Positions 48,529 to 58,260 of a DNA stretch of 64,000 nucleotides are shown piece by piece; the stretch's first letter is position 1, and each line of letters begins with the position of its first letter. The notes under the pieces were generated by a model. That model ran no database searches and was not told where the DNA came from. It was given only the letters and a program-made list of their open reading frames with translations. Source of the stretch: Myxococcales bacterium (GTDB lineage Bacteria; Myxococcota; Myxococcia; Myxococcales; Anaeromyxobacteraceae); the NCBI GenBank assembly GCA_021806645.1, contig JAJZQX010000001.1:62001-126000 (forward strand), read 5' to 3'. The position numbers and the translations under genes were made by a program.

Positions 48529-49511
48529 CGCACCGCCTCCGGCCTGGCCACCGCGGCCGCCACGCGCTGCGCCGCCTCCAGCCGCGCCGCCCAGGCGGCC
48601 AGGTCGAGCCCCTCGGTGCGGGCGCGCCGCTCGAAGTAGAAGACCACGGTGACGGCCAGTGAAAAGGGCTGGAGCGCCGCGCCGGCGGCCAGCTCGAAGA
48701 GCGTGAGCCCCAGCTCGACCGGCAGCGGCAGCGTCCCGGGCATGAAGGGGAGCGGTCCACCGCCGGCCAGGCTGCCGGCCACGGCCCGGGGCAGGCCGGC
48801 CAGCCCGTTGACCGCCAGCATCAGCACGAAGGTGGTGAGGAGCAGCAGCGAGGCGCGGACGCCCGGGCGCTCCAGCGGCGGCTGGCCGGGCCGCGGCGCC
48901 ATCAGCCGGATCGAGCGGCGCAGCGCGCCCAGCGGCCCGAGCCCCTCCACCGCCACCGCCACCGGCGCCAGGATGGTGCGGAGCAGCACCACCAGGAAGA
49001 GGACCAGCCCGCCGAGCCCCGCGCCCAGGGCCCCGGCGAGGGCCGTGGGGCCTGAGCGGGCGGCCAAGACCAGCAGCAGGCCCGGGATCATGCCGACCAC
49101 GATGGCGAGCACCAGGAGGAGCTGCTGCGCCAGGCCGGTGCCCGCGGCGGAGAGCAGCCGGCGCCCCCAGCTGGCGCCCGGGCCGGCCGGCTCCCCCACC
49201 GCCGGGCCCTCCGGCATCAGCGACGGGGCCAGGATCGCCGCGGCCGCCGTGGTGGCCACGCTCTGCAGCAGGAAGAGGACCACCAGGAGCGCGCCGGCCC
49301 AGGCCAGGGTGGCGGGGGCGCGCTCGGCCGCCAGCCGGGGGTCGGTGCTGGCCAGCAGGAACCCCGGGGTCCGCGCCGAGACCAGGCGCGCCAGGGCCAG
49401 CGCCGGGGCCTGCAGCAGCAGCATGGCCACGAAGAGCGGCCGGAAGTGGAGCCGCGCGGCGGCGATGGCCCGGTCGATCATCCCACCGATGCCGAGCGGG
49501 CCGATGGTCAC
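48525..49511 (-). CDS. Polytopic membrane protein of the MoxR cluster
   Basis: A 328-residue inner-membrane protein with about six to seven hydrophobic helices: [52 protein letters not shown], then [19 protein letters not shown] do not recognise a named family. The pattern (short Gly-rich start, [19 protein letters not shown], later [13 protein letters not shown]) recalls membrane proteins often placed beside DUF4129. GTG 49511 overlaps the stop of the DUF493 gene by 4 bases, so all four genes here are translationally chained. Function unknown. Confidence 0.7.
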   Translation of the reverse strand: MTIGPLGIGGMIDRAIAAARLHFRPLFVAMLLLQAPALALARLVSARTPGFLLASTDPRLAAERAPATLAWAGALLVVLFLLQSVATTAAAAILAPSLMPEGPAVGEPAGPGASWGRRLLSAAGTGLAQQLLLVLAIVVGMIPGLLLVLAARSGPTALAGALGAGLGGLVLFLVVLLRTILAPVAVAVEGLGPLGALRRSIRLMAPRPGQPPLERPGVRASLLLLTTFVLMLAVNGLAGLPRAVAGSLAGGGPLPFMPGTLPLPVELGLTLFELAAGAALQPFSLAVTVVFYFERRARTEGLDLAAWAARLEAAQRVAAAVARPEAVR

Positions 49512-49783
49512 AGCGCGTGGACGACGCGCGGGTCGCCGCGCAGGGCATCGTAGAGCGCCAGCCGCTGCGGCTCGCTGGCCAGCGTGACCACCACCGTCAC
49601 CGAGTGGTACTTGCCGCCCGAGCTGGCCCGCACCGTCACCTGCTCTGGCGGCGCGGCCCCCACCACCCGCTCCACCAGCCGGCGGGCGTACTCGGCGAAG
49701 TCGTCGGCGGCCAGCCCGATGATCTTGATCGGATACTCGACCGGGTACTGGAAGCGGGGTGGTTCGCCGCCGGGCTGACCCAT
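49508..49783 (-). CDS. DUF493/YbeD family protein
   Basis: A 91-residue ACT-like protein of the DUF493/YbeD family. It shows the family opening FQYPVEYPIKIIGLAADDF and the later SSGGKYHSVTVVVTLAS, then a terminal DPRVVHAL. YbeD is a regulatory-looking fold of uncertain role. ATG 49783 starts at the family boundary; upstream frame to 49897 is unlike it. It heads the minus-strand run down to DUF58. Confidence 0.85.
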   Translation of the reverse strand: MGQPGGEPPRFQYPVEYPIKIIGLAADDFAEYARRLVERVVGAAPPEQVTVRASSGGKYHSVTVVVTLASEPQRLALYDALRGDPRVVHAL

Positions 49784-50107
49784 GGCCCCAGCATAGCCGG
49801 GGCGCGCTCGAAGCAGGGTGAGACCCGGACCCCGGCATCGGTCCGTCGCGCCGCTCTCGGTCTCTTCTCGATTCCGGGCCGTGCGGGTCATGGCCACCCG
49901 GGGTCAGGCTGCGGCCGAAAGTCGCGCGCGCAATTCATGCGGCTGCTCGCAGCTGGAATCGCCTGGAATCCAAGGGGTTTGGCGTCGTGTACCCGCCTCG
50001 CCGGGGTAGTTCCCGCCTCCCGGCATGGTCCGCGCAAGTGCTCGGCCACGAAGGTGTCGGAGCGGTGAGGCGACGGATCGGCTGCGCGGGACAAGGGAGT
50101 GGAGACC
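49784..50107. other. Divergent intergenic region, DUF493 / Ig-like lipoprotein
   Basis: About 320 bases serving as the start region of two divergent units. It has no open frame with family features. I see no clear -35/-10 pair, tRNA or strong hairpin. It is slightly AT-richer around 49930-49985. Confidence 0.35.
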
Positions 50108-50143
50108 ATGACGACCATGACGACCACGACGACCATGACGAAG
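50108..50143. repeat. 9-bp tandem repeat at a translation start
   Basis: Four in-frame 9-base units (two ATGACGACC, one ACGACGACC and a last ATGACGAAG). Each ATG-bearing unit offers a start codon of the lipoprotein gene. Copy-number change would lengthen the n-region without breaking the frame. Confidence 0.75.
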
Positions 50144-51544
50144 CGGCTGCCGATCTTGCTGGGGATGATCCTGGCAGCGTGCGGCACGGAACGGAAGCCA
50201 TCCCCGACGCTGCTGGTCGAGCTCCAGGTGACGCCGCCGGTGGCCCGCATCGCCTCCGGCCTCGCACAGAAGCTCACCGCGACAGCGGTCTACGAGGATG
50301 GCCACACCCAGGACCTCTCCAGCCTGGTGGCCTGGAGCTCCACCGACACGGCCACCGCCTCCGTCGACGCCAGCGGCCTCGTGACCGGCGCCGCGGCCGG
50401 GAGCGTGCAGGTGGTCGCCTCGCTGCAGGGGAAGACCTCGGCCTCCAACGTCGCCGTTACGCAGGCCGCGCTCCTGTCGATGGAGGTGGTGCCCAGCCTC
50501 CTGAAGGTTCCGATTGGCGCCGAGGTCCGTGCGGTCGCGCAGGGGCACCTCTCCGACGGCTCGGTCGTGGACCTGACCTCCCAGGTGGATTGGTCCACGC
50601 CGGACGGCGCTCTCACGCTCCAGACCCCAGGCCTGGCCCTCGCCTCCGTCATGGGCCCGGCCCGGCTGTACGCCACGCTCCAGGAGATGCAGGCGTTCGT
50701 CGACCTCGAGGTGACGGACGCCGCGATCACGTCCCTCGCGGTGGCCGCGGCCCGCGACCTCTCGGCGCTCCCCAAGGGCGTCCGGGCGCCGCTCACCGTC
50801 CACGCCACCTTCACCGATGGCGCCCGGCTCGACGTCACCGCCGGCGCGACCTGGAGCACCAACGAGCTGGCCATCGCCCTGGTCGAGAGCGGCGCCGTGG
50901 TCGGCCTGGAGCCCGGCAGCGCCCAGCTGGAGGCCCGCTACCAGGGTGCCACCGCGTCGCTGGCCGTGACCGTGACGCCGGCCGAGCTGGTCGGGCTGAG
51001 CCTGACGCCGCCGGTGGCCACCGTGCCGCTCGGCACCTTCGTGCCCTTGCAGGCGCTCGGCACCTACACCGACGGCTCCGTGGGCGACCTGACCGGCCAG
51101 GCGACCTGGAGCTCCGCCGACCCGGCCGCGGTCCAGGTGTCCAACGTGGCCGGCGAGGCCGGGCATGCCTTCGGCCTGCTGCGCTATGCGCAGTCGGTGG
51201 TGACCGCCCAGGTGCCAGGCACCGGCCTCTCCGCCACCTCGCTGGTCGAGGTGGTCGCGCCGGTGGTGACGAGCTTCAGCATCGACCAGGCGGCCACGGT
51301 GAAGTCCCGGATCTTCCTGGCCGGGACGGACCTCCAGCTGTCGGCGACGGCCACCTTCACCGACGGCACCACCGCCGACGCGACCGCGCTGCTGCGGTGG
51401 GAGAGCTTCTCCCCGGCCGTCGCCCTGGCCGATCTGGCGGTACCTGGGCTGGTGCACGGGCTCTCGACCGGCACCGCCACCATCGTGGTCACGCTGCCCC
51501 ACAACCCGACGATCTGGATGTCGGTCGAGGTCTACGTCAGGTAG
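50108..51544 (+). CDS. Ig-like (BIG_2) repeat lipoprotein
   Basis: A 478-residue lipoprotein. The signal ends LPILLGMILAACG with the lipid-carrying Cys. About five bacterial Ig-like repeats follow, each about 85-90 residues, with the recurring pattern (V/T)DLTSQVxW-SSxxPAxAxVxxxGxVxGxxxGxAxVxA (for example AWSSTDTATASVDASGLVTG and TWSSADPAAVQVSNVAG). Such modules usually form extracellular stalks. Its start has four 9-base units (ATGACGACC type), so ATG is present three times (50108, 50117, 50135); ATG 50108 has the best ribosome-site distance. It stands alone; no partner is evident. Confidence 0.8.
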   Translation: MTTMTTTTTMTKRLPILLGMILAACGTERKPSPTLLVELQVTPPVARIASGLAQKLTATAVYEDGHTQDLSSLVAWSSTDTATASVDASGLVTGAAAGSVQVVASLQGKTSASNVAVTQAALLSMEVVPSLLKVPIGAEVRAVAQGHLSDGSVVDLTSQVDWSTPDGALTLQTPGLALASVMGPARLYATLQEMQAFVDLEVTDAAITSLAVAAARDLSALPKGVRAPLTVHATFTDGARLDVTAGATWSTNELAIALVESGAVVGLEPGSAQLEARYQGATASLAVTVTPAELVGLSLTPPVATVPLGTFVPLQALGTYTDGSVGDLTGQATWSSADPAAVQVSNVAGEAGHAFGLLRYAQSVVTAQVPGTGLSATSLVEVVAPVVTSFSIDQAATVKSRIFLAGTDLQLSATATFTDGTTADATALLRWESFSPAVALADLAVPGLVHGLSTGTATIVVTLPHNPTIWMSVEVYVR

Positions 51545-51588
51545 CCGTTTGACGCGCCACGCGGTGGGAGGGGAGAATCCCGCCCCTC

Positions 51589-51795
51589 ATGGCGATCCAG
51601 GTTCGGTTGAACGGTGAGCTGCGCGAGCTGCCCGACGGGCTGACGGTGGAGACGTTGCTGACCCACCTCGGCGTCAAGGCGACGCGCGTGGCGGTCGAGG
51701 TGAACGAGACGGTCGTGACAAAGGACCGGTACGTGGCGCACCGGCTCGGGGCGGGCGACTCGATCGAGCTCGTCGCCTTCGTGGGGGGAGGGTAG
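51589..51795 (+). CDS. thiS: Sulphur carrier protein ThiS
   Basis: A 68-residue ubiquitin-fold sulphur carrier for the thiazole half of thiamine. The opening [22 protein letters not shown] and the final FVGGG are typical; the terminal Gly-Gly is adenylylated and thiocarboxylated. thiG starts 2 bases after the stop. No thiF or thiO is adjacent. Confidence 0.92.
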   Translation: MAIQVRLNGELRELPDGLTVETLLTHLGVKATRVAVEVNETVVTKDRYVAHRLGAGDSIELVAFVGGG

Positions 51796-51797
51796 CC

Positions 51798-52571
51798 GTG
51801 GCCGACACCTGGTCGATCGGGAAGCACACCTTCACCAGCCGGCTGCTGGTCGGCACCGGGAAGTTCCCCGACTTCCCCACCATGCAGCGGGCCCACCTGG
51901 CCTCCGGCGCGGAGGTGGTGACGGTCGCGGTGCGCCGGCTCGACCTCGCCGCCAAGGGCGAGGCCTCGCTGCTGGAGTGGATCCCCAAGCACATGACGCT
52001 GCTCCCCAACACCGCCGCCTGCTTCACCGCCGGCGAGGCGATCCGCACGGCGCGGCTCGGGCGCGAGCTGGGGATGGGCGATCTGGTCAAGCTGGAGGTG
52101 ATCGGGGACCCGCGCACCCTCTTCCCCGACGTGGTCGGCCTGGTGGAGGCGGCCAGGGTGCTGGTGAAGGAGGGCTTCACCGTCCTCCCCTACACCAACG
52201 ACGATCCGGTGACGGCCAGGCGGCTGGAGGACGCCGGCTGCGCGGCCATCATGCCGCTCGGCGCCCCCATCGGCTCCGGCCTCGGCATCCGCAACCCGTA
52301 CAACCTCCGGATCATCATGGAGGCGGCCTCCGTGCCGGTGCTGGTGGACGCCGGCGTGGGCACCGCCAGCGACGCCGCCATCGCCCTCGAGCTGGGCGCG
52401 GTCGCCGTGCTCATGAACAGCGCCATCGCGGGGGCCCGGGATCCGGTGATGATGGCCGCCGCCATGCGCGACGCGGTGACGGCGGGACGGCAGGCGTTCC
52501 TGGCCGGCCGCATTCCCATGAAGCTGCACGCGGCCGCCTCCTCGCCCATGAGCGGGCTGATCGGGAGTTGA
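51798..52571 (+). CDS. thiG: Thiazole synthase ThiG
   Basis: A 257-residue TIM-barrel enzyme making the thiazole phosphate from 1-deoxyxylulose-5-phosphate, ThiS thiocarboxylate and dehydroglycine. Features are [15 protein letters not shown] at the start, [16 protein letters not shown] carrying the active-site lysine, and [13 protein letters not shown]. The phosphate-binding [14 protein letters not shown] and [15 protein letters not shown] follow. It is coupled to thiS and starts at GTG 51798. The convergent PNPOx-like gene ends 7 bases away. Confidence 0.95.
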   Translation: MADTWSIGKHTFTSRLLVGTGKFPDFPTMQRAHLASGAEVVTVAVRRLDLAAKGEASLLEWIPKHMTLLPNTAACFTAGEAIRTARLGRELGMGDLVKLEVIGDPRTLFPDVVGLVEAARVLVKEGFTVLPYTNDDPVTARRLEDAGCAAIMPLGAPIGSGLGIRNPYNLRIIMEAASVPVLVDAGVGTASDAAIALELGAVAVLMNSAIAGARDPVMMAAAMRDAVTAGRQAFLAGRIPMKLHAAASSPMSGLIGS

Positions 52572-52578
52572 GCGCGCT

Positions 52579-53385
52579 TCACCCAGCCAGGCCGATCGGC
52601 TCCAGTTCGTCGGCGACGAAGCGGTAGACCTTCGACGGGCGCCCCCAGCCACCGCTGGCGAACCCGGCGTGGACCTTCTCCCACGCCACCGGGTGATCCA
52701 GCTGGCGCACCGGCTCGACCGTGCCGCGCAGCTGCCAGCCACCCGGATTCGCCAGGTCGAGCACCACGCGCGTCTCGCGGGGGTTGGTTCGCAGGTTCAT
52801 GGCCGTCTTGAGCGCCAGCCCGTCGCCGTGGAAGAGGGCCACCCGGCCGTCGCGGACCTCGTGGTGGAAGACGAAGCGAGGCGAGAGGTTGGCGGTCTCG
52901 GCCACCGCGACCAGCGCGAAGGGGAAGCCGGCGGCCACCTCGCCCACCTCGTCCATGGGGATCTCCTCGAAGAAGGAGAGCGTGTAGGGGCTGTGGTGGA
53001 CGGTGTAGATGCGGCGCCCGTTGAGCGTGAGGAGCCCCTCGTCGATGGTCAGCAGCGCGGCCTCGGGGTAGCCGTCGGAGAGCGGAAGCGTCTTCACCTG
53101 GAACCCGCGGTACTGCTCGAGCCGGGTGAGGAGGGCGGTGACGCACTCGCCCGGGCTCGGGCCGCGTGGGAGCGGCCCGATCAGGCGGACTCGCAGCTCG
53201 CCCGGGGTCTCGGTGGTCTCCACGCCACCGATCCGGTGGAGCGAGACCGAGGCGAAGGAGCCGGCCAGGCTGCTCGTCCCCATGAAGCAGAGGACCTTCT
53301 CGGCCTGCACCTGCGGGAACCGCGGCCCGTGGAGGCGGCGCTGAGTCTCGAGGAACTCGACGAAGCTCTCCAGCTGGCTCGACAC
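52579..53385 (-). CDS. PNPOx-like flavin-binding protein
   Basis: A 268-residue protein without a gene name. Its C-terminal half has the pattern of the pyridoxamine-phosphate oxidase-like split barrel: FHGDGLALKTAMNLRTNP, RVVLDLANPGGWQLRGTVEPV. The N-terminal part (SSQLESFVEFLETQRRLHG and VHHSPYTLSFF) is less clear. GTG 53385 was chosen: an AGGGGGCGGGGC site precedes it and the residues before it are unlike the rest. It lies antisense between thiG and thiE. Flavin or heme binding is a family expectation. A link to thiamine is unproven. Confidence 0.55.
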   Translation of the reverse strand: MSSQLESFVEFLETQRRLHGPRFPQVQAEKVLCFMGTSSLAGSFASVSLHRIGGVETTETPGELRVRLIGPLPRGPSPGECVTALLTRLEQYRGFQVKTLPLSDGYPEAALLTIDEGLLTLNGRRIYTVHHSPYTLSFFEEIPMDEVGEVAAGFPFALVAVAETANLSPRFVFHHEVRDGRVALFHGDGLALKTAMNLRTNPRETRVVLDLANPGGWQLRGTVEPVRQLDHPVAWEKVHAGFASGGWGRPSKVYRFVADELEPIGLAG

Positions 53386-53434
53386 GCCCCGCCCCCTGAC
53401 GCGAAGATGCTCGGAAGATGGTGGGACGTTAGCC

Positions 53435-54052
53435 ATGGGGTTCCCGGTTGTCCACCTGGTCACGGACGGCACGCTGGTGCCGGACGTGGGCGCACACCTC
53501 GATCGGGTGCTGGCCGGCCTCGCCCCGGGGCGGGTGGCCGTCCACCTGCGCGAGAAGTCGCTCACCGGCGCGGCCCTGTTCGCGCTGGCGTGCCAGCTGG
53601 CGGAGCGCTGCCACGCCCAAGGCCAGTTACTGCTCGTCAACGAGCGGGCCGACGTGGCGCTGGCCAGCGGCGCCGACGGGGTCCACCTGCCGGTGACCGC
53701 CATCGGCCCGGCCGCGGCGCGCCGGCTGCTCGGCCCCTCGGCGCTCATCGGTGTCTCCTGCCACTCGGCCGGCGAGGTGGCGAGCGCGGTGGCGGGCGGC
53801 GCCGACTACGCCACCTTCGGTCCGGTCTGGGCCACGCCGTCCAAGGCCCGGTTCGGCGCGCCGGTCGGGCTCGGGCGGCTGCGCGAGGCGAGCCGGCTAG
53901 GGCTCCCGCTGGTGGCGCTCGGCGGCGTGGAGCCGGCGCTGGCGCCGCAAGCGGTCGCGGCCGGTGCCGCCGGGGTGGCGGTCATCCGCGCCTGGCTCAC
54001 CGGGCCCGACCCGGCCGCCGCGGTCCGGGCCTTGCTCGCGGCCTTCGCTTGA
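53435..54052 (+). CDS. thiE: Thiamine-phosphate synthase
   Basis: A 205-residue TIM-barrel enzyme joining hydroxymethylpyrimidine pyrophosphate and thiazole phosphate. Markers are VHLVTDGTL at the start, QLLLVNERADVALASGADGVHLP, IGVSCHSAGEV, YATFGPVWATPSKARFG, and VALGGVEPALAPQAVAAGAAG with VAVIRAW at the phosphate site. ATG 53435 fits the family start, but no strong ribosome site is visible. A Crp/Fnr gene follows after 32 bases. Confidence 0.93.
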   Translation: MGFPVVHLVTDGTLVPDVGAHLDRVLAGLAPGRVAVHLREKSLTGAALFALACQLAERCHAQGQLLLVNERADVALASGADGVHLPVTAIGPAAARRLLGPSALIGVSCHSAGEVASAVAGGADYATFGPVWATPSKARFGAPVGLGRLREASRLGLPLVALGGVEPALAPQAVAAGAAGVAVIRAWLTGPDPAAAVRALLAAFA

Positions 54053-54084
54053 CCGGCCGCGCCACGCCTCCTACCTTTCGCACC

Positions 54085-54774
54085 ATGGCCGACTCCGATC
54101 GCGCGCCGCCGGGGTTGCTCCGCTCGGTCTCGATCTTCGCCGAGCTGGACGACGCCGCCGCGGCCGGGCTGGAGCGGCTGGCGCGGCGCCGCAGCTACGC
54201 CGAGGGGGAGGTGATCCTCTCCGAGGCGGATCGTGGCGACGCCCTCTACGTCCTGGTGCGCGGCAAGGTGAAGGTGGTGCTCTACGGCGAGTCGGGTCGG
54301 GAGGTGATCCTCTCCATCTTCAAGGAGCCGGGCGACTTCCTCGGCGAGATGAGCCTGCTCGACGACGAGCCGCGGTCGGCCACCGTGATGGCCGTGGCGC
54401 CGTCCACGCTGGTGGTCCTCTCCCGCGCCGACTTCCGGACCCACCTGGCCCGCCACCCGAAGGTGGCGATCCAGGTGATGACCGAGCTCTCGCGGCGGCT
54501 GCGGCGCGCCGACGCCGTCATCGGCGACCTGGCGCTGCTCGACGTGCTGGGGCGGCTGGCGGTGAGGCTGCGCGACCTGGCGCTGGCCGAGGGGGAGCCG
54601 ACCGCCGAGGGGCGGGTGCTGCGCCAGCGCCCCTCACAGGCCGAGATCGCCGCCATGATCGGCACCAGCCGGGAGACGGTGTCGCGAGCCCTCTCCGAGC
54701 TGGCGCGGCGGGGCGACGTGGTGCTGACCGGGAAGCGGCTGCTGGTGAGACACCGGCTCCTGCGGCGGGACTGA
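54085..54774 (+). CDS. Crp/Fnr family transcription regulator
   Basis: A 229-residue regulator. The cyclic-nucleotide-binding domain (about 15-130) has GDFLGEMSLLDDEPRSATV, with the Glu and Arg that contact a cyclic nucleotide in Crp, so cAMP- or cGMP-type binding is plausible. No Fnr-type N-terminal cysteine cluster is present. The helix-turn-helix is in PSQAEIAAMIGTSRETVSRA. It sits between thiE and queD on the same strand. Its targets are unknown. Confidence 0.9.
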   Translation: MADSDRAPPGLLRSVSIFAELDDAAAAGLERLARRRSYAEGEVILSEADRGDALYVLVRGKVKVVLYGESGREVILSIFKEPGDFLGEMSLLDDEPRSATVMAVAPSTLVVLSRADFRTHLARHPKVAIQVMTELSRRLRRADAVIGDLALLDVLGRLAVRLRDLALAEGEPTAEGRVLRQRPSQAEIAAMIGTSRETVSRALSELARRGDVVLTGKRLLVRHRLLRRD

Positions 54775-54812
54775 GTGCGCCGGGGCGGCGGTTCTGCTAT
54801 ATCGCCCGCGCC

Positions 54813-55205
54813 ATGGGCTCACCGGTGTTCGAGATCTCGAAGGACTACGTCTTCTCCGCGGCGCACCAGATCCGCTTCCACGGCGGCAAGTGCGAACGGC
54901 TGCACGGCCACAACTGGCGGATCCGCGTCTTCGTCCGGGCCGGGGAGCTGAACAGGATCGGCATGGTCATCGACTTCACCGACCTGCAGCGGCTGGTGGC
55001 CGAGATCGGCGCCCGCTTCGACCACCAGAACGTCAACGAGATTCCCCCCTTCGACCAGCTCAACACCACGGCCGAGCTGATCGCCAGGTTCTTCCACGAC
55101 GAGATGGCGGCGCGGCTGGCCGCCACCGAGGCCGGGCGGGTCACCGTCGCGCGCGTCGACGTCTGGGAGAACGAGGGCTCGCTGGCGAGCTATCGCGAGG
55201 GGTAG
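54813..55205 (+). CDS. queD: 6-carboxytetrahydropterin synthase QueD
   Basis: A 130-residue PTPS/QueD enzyme forming 6-carboxy-tetrahydropterin from dihydroneopterin triphosphate in queuosine synthesis. The zinc histidines are His18 (FSAAHQI), His31 and His33 (ERLHGHNW). Cys27 is the catalytic cysteine of the C-x3-HGH type that marks QueD rather than eukaryotic PTPS. The C-terminus has the WENEGSLASY motif. queA and tgt are 34 kb away in the window; queC and queE are not seen. Confidence 0.93.
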   Translation: MGSPVFEISKDYVFSAAHQIRFHGGKCERLHGHNWRIRVFVRAGELNRIGMVIDFTDLQRLVAEIGARFDHQNVNEIPPFDQLNTTAELIARFFHDEMAARLAATEAGRVTVARVDVWENEGSLASYREG

Positions 55206-55312
55206 ACGGACCAGTTCGCCGCCAAGGGCGGCGCGATCGAAGTGGAAGGCCATCTCTTGCAGGGCCCTTCAGGGCGTGACAACGTCCCTCTCGACTGGGA
55301 GGAGGGGGAAAC

Positions 55313-55816
55313 GTGGTTCGTCCCGCTGGGGAGCCGGAATCGGGCGAGACGCGCACGCTGATCGCGCGCGCCTTCACGCTGGTCGAGGACGTCGTCTACA
55401 TCGGCATCGGCGTGCTCCTCGCCTTCAGCGCGGCCATCCTGCTGGTGAACGGCGCCGTGGGCCTTTGGCGCGCCTCGCTGGATGGGGCGCCGCTCGCCGG
55501 GGTGATCAACCTCCTCGACCGGACACTGCTGGTGCTGATGCTGGTCGAGCTGCTCTACACGGTGCAGGTGTCGTTCCGGGAGCACGTGCTGTTGCCGGAG
55601 CCCTTCCTGGTCGTGGGGCTCATAGCCGCCACCCGGCGGATCCTGGTGGTGACCGCCGAGTTCTCGGTCACCGGCAAGGAAGGCGCCCCAGAGCATTTCC
55701 GCGACGGCATGCTGGAGATCGCGCTACTCACCCTGATGACGGTGGCCCTGGTGGCCTCGCTGCTGATGCTCCGGCGGGCGCGGGATCCGGCGAAGGAGGT
55801 GGCGTCGCGGTCGTAG
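55313..55816 (+). CDS. PsiE-like membrane protein
   Basis: A 167-residue inner-membrane protein with four hydrophobic segments: EDVVYIGIGVLLAFSAAILL, LDRTLLVLMLVELLYTV, LVVGLIAATRRILVVTAE and IALLTLMTVALVASLL. The middle block FREHVLLPEPFLVVGLIAA is typical of the phosphate-starvation-inducible PsiE family. A GGAGGAG site precedes GTG 55313. Its role is unknown, and no pho-type promoter box is evident in the 107 bases upstream. Confidence 0.72.
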   Translation: MVRPAGEPESGETRTLIARAFTLVEDVVYIGIGVLLAFSAAILLVNGAVGLWRASLDGAPLAGVINLLDRTLLVLMLVELLYTVQVSFREHVLLPEPFLVVGLIAATRRILVVTAEFSVTGKEGAPEHFRDGMLEIALLTLMTVALVASLLMLRRARDPAKEVASRS

Positions 55817-56095
55817 CCGGGGTCCCGGGGCCGCGGTCACCGCCCCCTCCTGCCTTGCAGCCGCGCGCACGCCTTACACGGCGCCGGAGGGGCGCGGAGA
55901 CGGCCGTCACGACCCAGGTGCGATTATGTTGGATCGGGCTTCCGGGGCCCGGCGCTGCTGCAACCACCGCGGGACCGCCCACGAACAGAGCGACGAACGC
56001 CGCCGCCTCCCTCGCCTCTCGCTAGGTTCGGCCCCAGTCCACCGCCGGGGCCTGCGCGATCGCCAGCTCCTTGGCCATCATCCGTGGTCTCCCAT
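55817..56095. other. Gene-free stretch after the PsiE-like gene
   Basis: No defensible open frame, hairpin or promoter. It precedes the regulator fragment at 56096 and may be decayed coding DNA. Confidence 0.35.
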
Positions 56096-56215
56096 TATCC
56101 GCGCACCGCCCGGCTGCGCCGAAACCTGTCCATCCAGGACGTCGCCGCCAGGATCGGCGCAGGCCGCCACGTCGTGGCGGACGCCGAGAAGGGGAAGCCT
56201 TCGACGGGCATCGCA
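56096..56215 (+). pseudogene. XRE-type regulator fragment
   Basis: A helix-turn-helix remnant within an ATG-started frame from 56084. RTARLRRNLSIQDVAARIG and then VVADAEKGKPSTGIA are the familiar XRE pattern of small HipB-like or related regulators. The 5' part (usually about ten more residues) is missing. After GIA the reading turns to Arg/Pro-rich sequence that does not resemble the usual continuation, so the gene ends abruptly. About 40 residues remain. The following 147 bases up to gdhA have no recognisable gene. Confidence 0.6.
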
Positions 56216-56362
56216 TCCCGGAAGCCTCGACCGGGAGTAGTGGCGCGAAGGCGAACTTCTCCGGGCCCGGCCCCGGCTTGCCCCCGGTGTGGTGGCCAGC
56301 GACAGCGCGCGTCGCGTCGAGGCCGCCGACCTTCCTCCCCACGCCCATGCCATCCAGGTCGG

Positions 56363-57781
<1,419 letters not shown>

Positions 57782-57832
57782 TCACCACCGCAAGGCGCGC
57801 CGGGCCCGATACGGGAATGAAAACAGCTGTCT

Positions 57833-57866
57833 AGGGGGCTCTCCGGCGGTTGCTCGCCAGCCCCCT
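57833..57866. repeat. Nested hairpin before the liv operon
   Basis: AGGGGGCT (57833-57840) pairs with AGCCCCCT (57859-57866). Inside lies a second stem, GGCG (57845-57848) with CGCC (57855-57858). It is a long, very stable hairpin with one asymmetric bulge. Neither flanking gene ends here, so it is not an ordinary terminator. Confidence 0.65.
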
Positions 57867-57881
57867 GGGACCCGCGGAGCG

Positions 57882-57910
57882 GCTTGGCGGCCGGCGACTT
57901 TTCGCCAAGC
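57882..57910. repeat. Second hairpin before the liv operon
   Basis: GCTTGGCG (57882-57889) pairs with CGCCAAGC (57903-57910) over a 13-base loop that includes a run of four T. Together with the hairpin 16 bases before it, this suggests a structured RNA or a palindromic repeat element. Confidence 0.6.
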
Positions 57911-58260
57911 TGGGCCAGGTGCGGCCGCTGAACCTGTAGACCCGAGTCACCGCAATCAAGAGACATTGCCGGGCTGGAACGGTGGGTTGGATGCCTTTCA
58001 CCCGGCGGTGGTGCTCCGGCTGGCGCTGGCCGCGCCGCCCCCCACCTTCGCCGCCCTGGAGCACGAGGCGGCGGAGCGCCGAGGGCCTCGGCGAGGCCGG
58101 GGCACGCGCCGGTGCGCCTGGCGTGCCCACACCATTCCGGGCCTCCCCCTTGCAGCGCGTCGGATCGCCGTGCCAACGTCTTCGATTCAGCGAGCCGAGC
58201 CCAGAGCCTGTAACTCCGAGTCAGCGGACCCAGCGACACCGACTTGAAGGGCGGGTCGAA

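Noticed and set aside
53434-53437. Overlapping divergent start codons (CATG) for thiE and the PNPOx-like gene
   Set aside because: The PNPOx-like gene has a better start at GTG 53385 with a strong ribosome site, and the residues before it are not family-like.
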